This document shows, piece after piece, positions 37,601 through 42,362 of a stretch of 42,362 nt of DNA. The stretch is from Elusimicrobiota bacterium (GTDB taxonomy: Bacteria > Elusimicrobiota > Elusimicrobia > UBA1565 > UBA9628). The position numbers and the translations under genes are program-made. The stretch spans positions 1 through 42,362 of the forward strand of contig JAQTNG010000004.1 of assembly GCA_028714015.1 (NCBI GenBank). The letters are read 5' to 3'. The notes beneath the pieces are model-generated. The model ran no database searches. It was not told the DNA's origin and worked only from the letters and a program-made list of their open reading frames with translations. Position 1 is the first letter of the stretch. Every line of letters begins with the position of its first letter.

Positions 37601-40600
37601 GAGGGCGTGCGCGTGCTCGACGCCGCGGAGATGTCCGCGGCGGAACGCAACGGGCTGGAGAGCAAAGCGTCGGTCCTGCTCGGCGTGGCGGCGCCGACCT
37701 CCGTCGCCTCGCCCGCTCCTCGAAGGGAACAGGGATCGAAGCGGGAGCCGGGGACGGGACCGCTGTTCGAGTTCGATTCGGCGAAGAACGAGGTCGTCAT
37801 CTTCCGGCCCAAGGACGTCCCGGGAGTCTGGTCGCACGTGCTGGCGAACGGCTACGGGACGCTGAAGGACGGGGAGGTTCCCGAGGATGGAGGACCCCAG
37901 TACGCGCTCCTGCTCACGCAGAACGGCGGAGGGTTCGCGGCGAGGTGGGACGCGCAGGGCAACCGGACGACGGGGTTCACCGCCGACCCGAGCGTGGACG
38001 CGCCTGCGATGGCGTTCCACCTGCGCGACCTGGAGACGGGAAAGCATTTCTCCTTGACGCCGGGAGCCGACGCCTCGGGCGCGGCCGAGCACAAGGTCCG
38101 CTTCGGCCAGGAAGGCTACGCCGTGTTCGAGGCGGCGCAGAAGGAAGCGGGGCTCAAGGCGTCGCTCACGGCCTTCGTGCCGCCGGACTCGCCGGTCGCG
38201 TATCTGGTCGTCGACGTCGAGAACCTGCGGGACGGCCCCCGGCGCCTCGACCTGACCGGGCTGGTGGACCTGGCTCTCGGCGAAGGGCCGAAGCAGGCGA
38301 ACCGCGCCGTGATCGTCTCGCGCGATCCCGCGACGGGCGCCCTGCTCGCCCGCAACCCCGACGGGAAATTCCCCGACGCCTCCGCCTTTTTCGCGGCCGT
38401 CTCGGGCCGCCCCTCCTCGTACGGCACGGACCGGGCCTCGCTGCTGGGGCTCGGCGGAGATCTCGGGAATGCGGCCGCTCTGTCCCAGCCGGAACTGCCG
38501 GGCGCCGAGGCCAGCTCGGGCAATCCGATGGCGGCGCTCCGGCTGCCGATCCTCGATCTGGCCAAGAAGGGCGACGTGACGCGCGTGGTCCTCGTGCTCG
38601 GACAGGGCAAGGACCGCGCGGAAGCTCTCGATTTAGTGGCGAAGATGCAAAAGGCGGGCGCGGGCGGCGTCGTCGCCTCGCTCGAAGAGACCCGCGACGC
38701 GTGGAAGAAGACGCGCTCGGCTCTACAGATATCCAGCCCCGAGTCCTCGCTCGACCCGATGATCAACGGCTGGCTGCCGCGTCAGGCGCTCAAGTCGCGC
38801 ATGGAAGCCCGCTCCGGCTACCATCAGGCCAGCGGCGCCTTCGGCGGACGCGACCAGGTGCAGGACAGCCTCATCGGACTGCACCTCGACCCGATGATCA
38901 CGCGCAACCAGATTCGCCTCGTGGCCCGGCGCCAGTTCCGCGAGGGCGACATACAGCATTGGTGGTTCCAGTTCCGCGGCCAGGAGAGCGGCTTCGGCGT
39001 CCGGACCAAGTTCTCCGACGACCTGCTCTGGATGCCCTACGCGCTGACCCAGTACCTGGACGCGACGGGCGACGAGTCGCTCCTGAAGGAACGGGAGCCC
39101 TACCTGCTCGGCCGCGAACTCAACGAGCACGAGCGCGACCGGGGCTCCGTCCCGAAGGCGTCCCCGGAGACCGGCTCGGTCTACGAGCACGCGACGCGCG
39201 CGATCGACCGGTCGCTGTCCAAGATGGGCGAGCACGGCCTGCCGCTCATGGGCACCGGCGACTGGAACGACGGCATGGGCGACGTCGGCGCCGAGGGCAA
39301 GGGCGAGAGCGTGTGGCTCGCCTTCTTCCTGTACGACGTCTTGCAGCGCTTCGCGCCGGTCGCCGAGAAGCAGGGCGACGCCGGGCGGGCCAAGCTTTAC
39401 CGAGAGCGCGCGGCGGCGCTCAAGGCCGCCATCGCGAAGCACGCCTGGGACGGCAAATGGTGGCTGCGTGCGTACTACGACGACGGCGGGCCTCTGGGAA
39501 GCGTGGCCAACGAGCAGTGGATGATCGACAGCCTCCCTCAGGCCTGGGCCGTGATCTCCGGCGCCGGCGACCCCGCGCGCAACAAGGAAGGCCTCGAGTC
39601 GGCGTGGCGCTACCTCGTCGACGAGAAGAACGGCATCGTCCGGCTCGGCACGCCGTTTTACAAAGACCCCCCGCGGTCCGGCCAAAATCACCCGGGCTCT
39701 TTGGCCGGCTATCCTCCGGGGCGCCGCGAGCACGGCTCCTATACGCACGCGGCCGTATGGCTCGCGATCGGCTTCGCGATGCAGGGCGACGGCGACCGCG
39801 CCTTCGAGCTTCTGGGCATGCTCAACCCGATGGTCCGCACGATGACGCCCGAGCGCCTGGCGCAGTACCAGCAGGAGCCCTACGCGGTGGCCGCCGACCG
39901 CAACGCCGACGAGCCGTTCCTCGGACGCGCCGGCTGGACCCAATACACGGGATCGGCCGGCTGGATGTACCGCGCCTATGTCGAGTACATACTGGGCCTG
40001 CGCTTCAAGGACGGCGGCCTGCTCGTCGATCCGGCGATACCGAGCGCCTGGGACGGCTACACGGCGCAAAAGACGCTCAAGCACCCCGCGCCCGAGGGCT
40101 CCGGCATGGGCCTGCGCGAAGCGCGCTACGAGATCACGGTCCGCAATCCGAATCACGTCTCCAAGGGCGTCGAGTCGATCCGCTTAGACGGGGCATTGCT
40201 GACGTCCGGAACGAGCGTCGTGCCGTTCCTCGACGACGGGAAGCTCCACAAGGTCGAGGTGCTGATGGGCGGGGCCGCCGCCGCGCCCCGAAAGGCTTCG
40301 GCCGGGCGCGACGTCGTCAAGGACAACCGGATTCGCGCGTTCGTGCGCGGGACAGTGCCCCGCGCCGCCAACGTCGTCGGACGGGCGTTCTCCCATGCCG
40401 CGGCCGCGGTTTCCGCCCGGGCCGTTTCCGCCTACGATCGCGGCTACGCCGCCGTGCGCTCAGCCTTGTCTCTGCCGTATTGGCTCGAGCTCTATCCCGC
40501 GTGGGTCCGGGTCGCCTACGCGGTCGCCCCGTCCGGGACCGAGCGGGCGCTGCGCGCGGCGATGGGCTTCCTCCAGCGCCGTCAGGCCGCGAAGATTTCC

Positions 40601-42362
40601 TCGGAGGACAAGGATTATCTCCTCGGCGTCCTGAAGAAGACCTGGCGCTACTACGACGACTACGCCGGCGCGGAGTACGGCCATCTGATCCCGGATCACA
40701 TCGACGCGGCCGGCACGAACAAGCCCGACGCCAAGGAAGGCCGCGAGCCCGGGCTCGACGGGAACATCGTCTACGCGCCCACCTCGCCGACCGACATCGG
40801 CTACGGCCTGATCGCGACGGCCGTCGCCGCGCGCTTCGGCCTCATCACGCGCGCTCAGGCCGTCGAGCGGCTGACCTCGGCGCTCAAGACCGTGGAGTCG
40901 CTGCCGAAGTTCAACGGCCTGCTCTACAACTTCTATCACGCGCGCACCACGGTCGCCACCTCCCGCTTCGTCTCGACGGTCGACAACGGGAACCTGGCCG
41001 CGGCGCTGACCACCGTCGGCAACCTCTTCCCCGAGGTGAGCGCCTCGGCGCACGGCCTGCGCGACGCGATGGACTTCGGCCTCCTCTACGATCCCGCCAA
41101 AAAGCTGATGCACATCGGCTACTCTCCCGACACGCGCGAGCTGACCTCGTCTTACTACGACATGCGCGTCAGCGAGGCGCGCACCGCGTACCAGGAGGCC
41201 ATCGCCAAGGGCGACATCCCCCCGGAAGCCTGGTTCGCCTTGGGCCACGCCGTCGTGCGCACGCCCGCGGGGACGACCTTCTCGAACTACGGCGGCACGG
41301 CGATGGAGTTCAGCACGCCGCTCGGCCACCTCAACGAGGCGGATCTGGCGCCGCACACCTGGGGCCTCGTGCTGCGCCGGTTCTACAAGAATCAGCTGAA
41401 GCTCGCGCGCCGCTGGAGCCTGCCCTTCTGGGGCCTGTCCGAATCCGGGCGCCCCGAGGCCTCCGACGACGGCGATCCGCTGTTCGGCTACAAGACCCAC
41501 GGCGACCCCGAGCTCTCGCAGGGGCACTACCGCCACAACGGCCCGGACAAGGACGTCGTGACTCCGTACGCGTCGGTGATGGGTCTCTCCGCCGGCATCG
41601 CGCCCTCCGCCGTGGTGGCGAACCTCCGCGCGCTCGAGGCCAAGGGCGCGCTCGGACCGTACGGCTTCTGGGAAGCGATGGCGGTCAAGCCCGACGGCAC
41701 CGCGGCCCCCGTCAAGCAGGTCATGGCGCACCATCAAGGGATGATCCTGCTCGCGATCGCCAACACTTTGACCGACGGCGAGTTCGGCAAGGCGTACAGC
41801 GGCGACGCCCGGATCAAGAGCCGGATATTGCCGCTGATTCAGGAGCGCATGCCGGAGATCTCGGCGGCCCGGACCGCGGCCGGGATCGCGGCGCCCAAGG
41901 CCCGCCACCTCGGCCTCGGCAACAAGACCTACGGCGCGGTCGTCGCCGAAGACGGCTCCATGATTTCCCGCGGTCGGGGCCCGCTCGACGCGGTATTGGC
42001 TCGCGCCGAGGTCGTCCGCGTCACGGATTCCGCGACCGGCAAGTCCTGGTCCGCGGGGCCCGACGCCAAGGCGAACTATCAGCCCGGCGTCGTCACGATT
42101 CGTTCCGAGCAGGACGGGATCAAAGTGACCGGGAGCCTCTCCGTCGACGGAGAATATCCCGTCGAAATCCTGGAAATGACGGTCTCAAACGCGGGCTCGA
42201 CGACGCGCAGCCTGCGCCTCGAAAACCCTTTCGAAGTCCGCGCCCAGGGCTCCGGCCGCCGTCCGGTCGCTTTCCGGGGCGGCGACGCGCCGGGACTCGT
42301 CCTTCAGCCCGGCGAGACGAAGACGGTCCGCTTCATCACCGGCCTGGCGTCCGACCCGGCCC
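34673..42362 (+). CDS. Giant secreted multidomain protein: glycoamylase-like, GH94 (glycoside phosphorylase), second glycoamylase-like (open at window end, at least 2563 aa)
   Basis: Continuous frame from ATG 34673 (MSILKKPLASVAAAVLFISAPGPACYQAAAQ) to the window end; first HQGMSLAALANYL module, SGAFGGRDQVQD and LPLMGTGDWNDGMGDVG (GH94), second module ending MAHHQGMILLAIANTL. Not in the ORF track because no stop occurs in the window. Confidence 0.92.
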   Translation, partial: MSILKKPLASVAAAVLFISAPGPACYQAAAQSLGSASRAAEAASVPATGVVPALGTAAGPPSLAPLSAPTLGLPAAAVPAPVPLPAMEPARPIPLAAAQKPQAAALPELAKAMAPARAQDMPGRLDALYSGGVAKASADADAVAGTLGHIEPSGLEESSRRFFEGAAKGAWRGYFEKHVSALGLPYDNAQWLETHDPGEKNNLGLETMPDGTIRYAPTSPTNIGYYLTAVAAAKSFGWISDAEALARVRRTLKTLGQMEKWHGHLYNFYDARTLTATSRFVSTVDSGNLAAGLIAVGNLLPEIRGEARALSDAMDFGPLYDKEKGLLLVGYDAQNKAPDANHYGDYLSESRLAYLVAIGQGSVPASAWSRLDRTGSLDGGAMDHLAPLAFLDEPGHEADVRAQAKDAETLSGKSVWGKSEAAYLEKDENGHWHHRYGRFGAAGLASKKYAPGGARKEKVVSPYVSFLALAVPGVDAGAVRRNLRNLAALGLRRRDGAFLDGAQKDAETGKALPISQVFANHQGMSLAALANYLKEGMIRKAFSGDERIQKALALIDGKTAAGVERKKEGARKINGLNGVPEAHYFGAGSLFGMVTNFGSGFLKATGDVVRYVNEYLVNAFRADPVEQEAWGPFVYVSEDKAVWSTAYQPTRSADPEKLEAEFWPGGATLGNSQRGVRSTTRIWADSSVQVQEVTLTNESQHDRRLALTSFQDMALQNGGAYWAHPAYQKIFIQTKYDAEAEAIYGLRRGHAPGETWPVAFYFSDAPAGPGASFETSREAFLGKGGARAPDALAGGTLTGMTGAVIEPAAILQRSVTLKPGESRTVRFFTGLAQDEAAARATIARYRGLAATSFEGSRREAVRAAENEILAAGIAPRNRAKWASVRSQLLYPKPRPVAQESAPRTGRPAIAWRVTSESEIPDALELISLQPSWREKGAAADLVFLLDIGGALEKQRVKTALEAATTRILPGWNRTTLEGVRVLDAAEMSAAERNGLESKASVLLGVAAPTSVASPAPRREQGSKREPGTGPLFEFDSAKNEVVIFRPKDVPGVWSHVLANGYGTLKDGEVPEDGGPQYALLLTQNGGGFAARWDAQGNRTTGFTADPSVDAPAMAFHLRDLETGKHFSLTPGADASGAAEHKVRFGQEGYAVFEAAQKEAGLKASLTAFVPPDSPVAYLVVDVENLRDGPRRLDLTGLVDLALGEGPKQANRAVIVSRDPATGALLARNPDGKFPDASAFFAAVSGRPSSYGTDRASLLGLGGDLGNAAALSQPELPGAEASSGNPMAALRLPILDLAKKGDVTRVVLVLGQGKDRAEALDLVAKMQKAGAGGVVASLEETRDAWKKTRSALQISSPESSLDPMINGWLPRQALKSRMEARSGYHQASGAFGGRDQVQDSLIGLHLDPMITRNQIRLVARRQFREGDIQHWWFQFRGQESGFGVRTKFSDDLLWMPYALTQYLDATGDESLLKEREPYLLGRELNEHERDRGSVPKASPETGSVYEHATRAIDRSLSKMGEHGLPLMGTGDWNDGMGDVGAEGKGESVWLAFFLYDVLQRFAPVAEKQGDAGRAKLYRERAAALKAAIAKHAWDGKWWLRAYYDDGGPLGSVANEQWMIDSLPQAWAVISGAGDPARNKEGLESAWRYLVDEKNGIVRLGTPFYKDPPRSGQNHPGSLAGYPPGRREHGSYTHAAVWLAIGFAMQGDGDRAFELLGMLNPMVRTMTPERLAQYQQEPYAVAADRNADEPFLGRAGWTQYTGSAGWMYRAYVEYILGLRFKDGGLLVDPAIPSAWDGYTAQKTLKHPAPEGSGMGLREARYEITVRNPNHVSKGVESIRLDGALLTSGTSVVPFLDDGKLHKVEVLMGGAAAAPRKASAGRDVVKDNRIRAFVRGTVPRAANVVGRAFSHAAAAVSARAVSAYDRGYAAVRSALSLPYWLELYPAWVRVAYAVAPSGTERALRAAMGFLQRRQAAKISSEDKDYLLGVLKKTWRYYDDYAGAEYGHLIPDHIDAAGTNKPDAKEGREPGLDGNIVYAPTSPTDIGYGLIATAVAARFGLITRAQAVERLTSALKTVESLPKFNGLLYNFYHARTTVATSRFVSTVDNGNLAAALTTVGNLFPEVSASAHGLRDAMDFGLLYDPAKKLMHIGYSPDTRELTSSYYDMRVSEARTAYQEAIAKGDIPPEAWFALGHAVVRTPAGTTFSNYGGTAMEFSTPLGHLNEADLAPHTWGLVLRRFYKNQLKLARRWSLPFWGLSESGRPEASDDGDPLFGYKTHGDPELSQGHYRHNGPDKDVVTPYASVMGLSAGIAPSAVVANLRALEAKGALGPYGFWEAMAVKPDGTAAPVKQVMAHHQGMILLAIANTLTDGEFGKAYSGDARIKSRILPLIQERMPEISAARTAAGIAAPKARHLGLGNKTYGAVVAEDGSMISRGRGPLDAVLARAEVVRVTDSATGKSWSAGPDAKANYQPGVVTIRSEQDGIKVTGSLSVDGEYPVEILEMTVSNAGSTTRSLRLENPFEVRAQGSGRRPVAFRGGDAPGLVLQPGETKTVRFITGLASDPA

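Noticed and set aside
34664-41908. Long minus-strand ORFs (585, 538, 477 and 482 aa) opposite the giant GH94 gene
   Set aside because: Antisense shadows of a high-GC coding frame; low-complexity Arg/Gly/Ala/Val composition, no domains, and the plus frame encodes clear GH94 and glycoamylase motifs.

Overview
High-GC bacterial chromosomal window with dense, operon-like coding on both strands. Every long ORF used below was checked for frame against the nucleotides; most other entries in the ORF track are antisense or shadow ORFs caused by high GC. Left part (minus strand): glgP, pcrA/uvrD, gatC, a TPR gene, gatA, a NUDIX gene and gatB (cut by the window edge). Centre: two orphan genes, a 2-hydroxyacid dehydrogenase, PhyH, Dus, a GT2 glycosyltransferase, DUF1015, a NadD-YqeK fusion, a LytR_C protein, pilT, a cyclic-nucleotide-binding protein, rsfS, a second pilT, argS, a degenerate receiver protein, a subtilase with a small membrane protein, a small secreted protein and a Bax-inhibitor-1 family protein. 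Right part: a five-gene locus (26380-32078) of membrane-tethered or secreted proteins plus two single-domain Clp-like AAA+ ATPases, then hemL/hemB, then a very large secreted ORF with cyclic-beta-glucan-synthase-type modules (glycoamylase-like, GH94, glycoamylase-like) running off the window end. Main items for a second look: the twin AAA+ locus; the giant GH94 protein lacking a GT84 domain; two related long palindromes, each with a 21-nt loop, placed exactly between convergent stop codons; repeated near-leaderless promoters; three divergent promoters that share one -35 hexamer; and a receiver domain with Asp replaced by Asn. No tRNA, rRNA, CRISPR array or intact transposase was recognised. 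The lineage is not determined by computation here.
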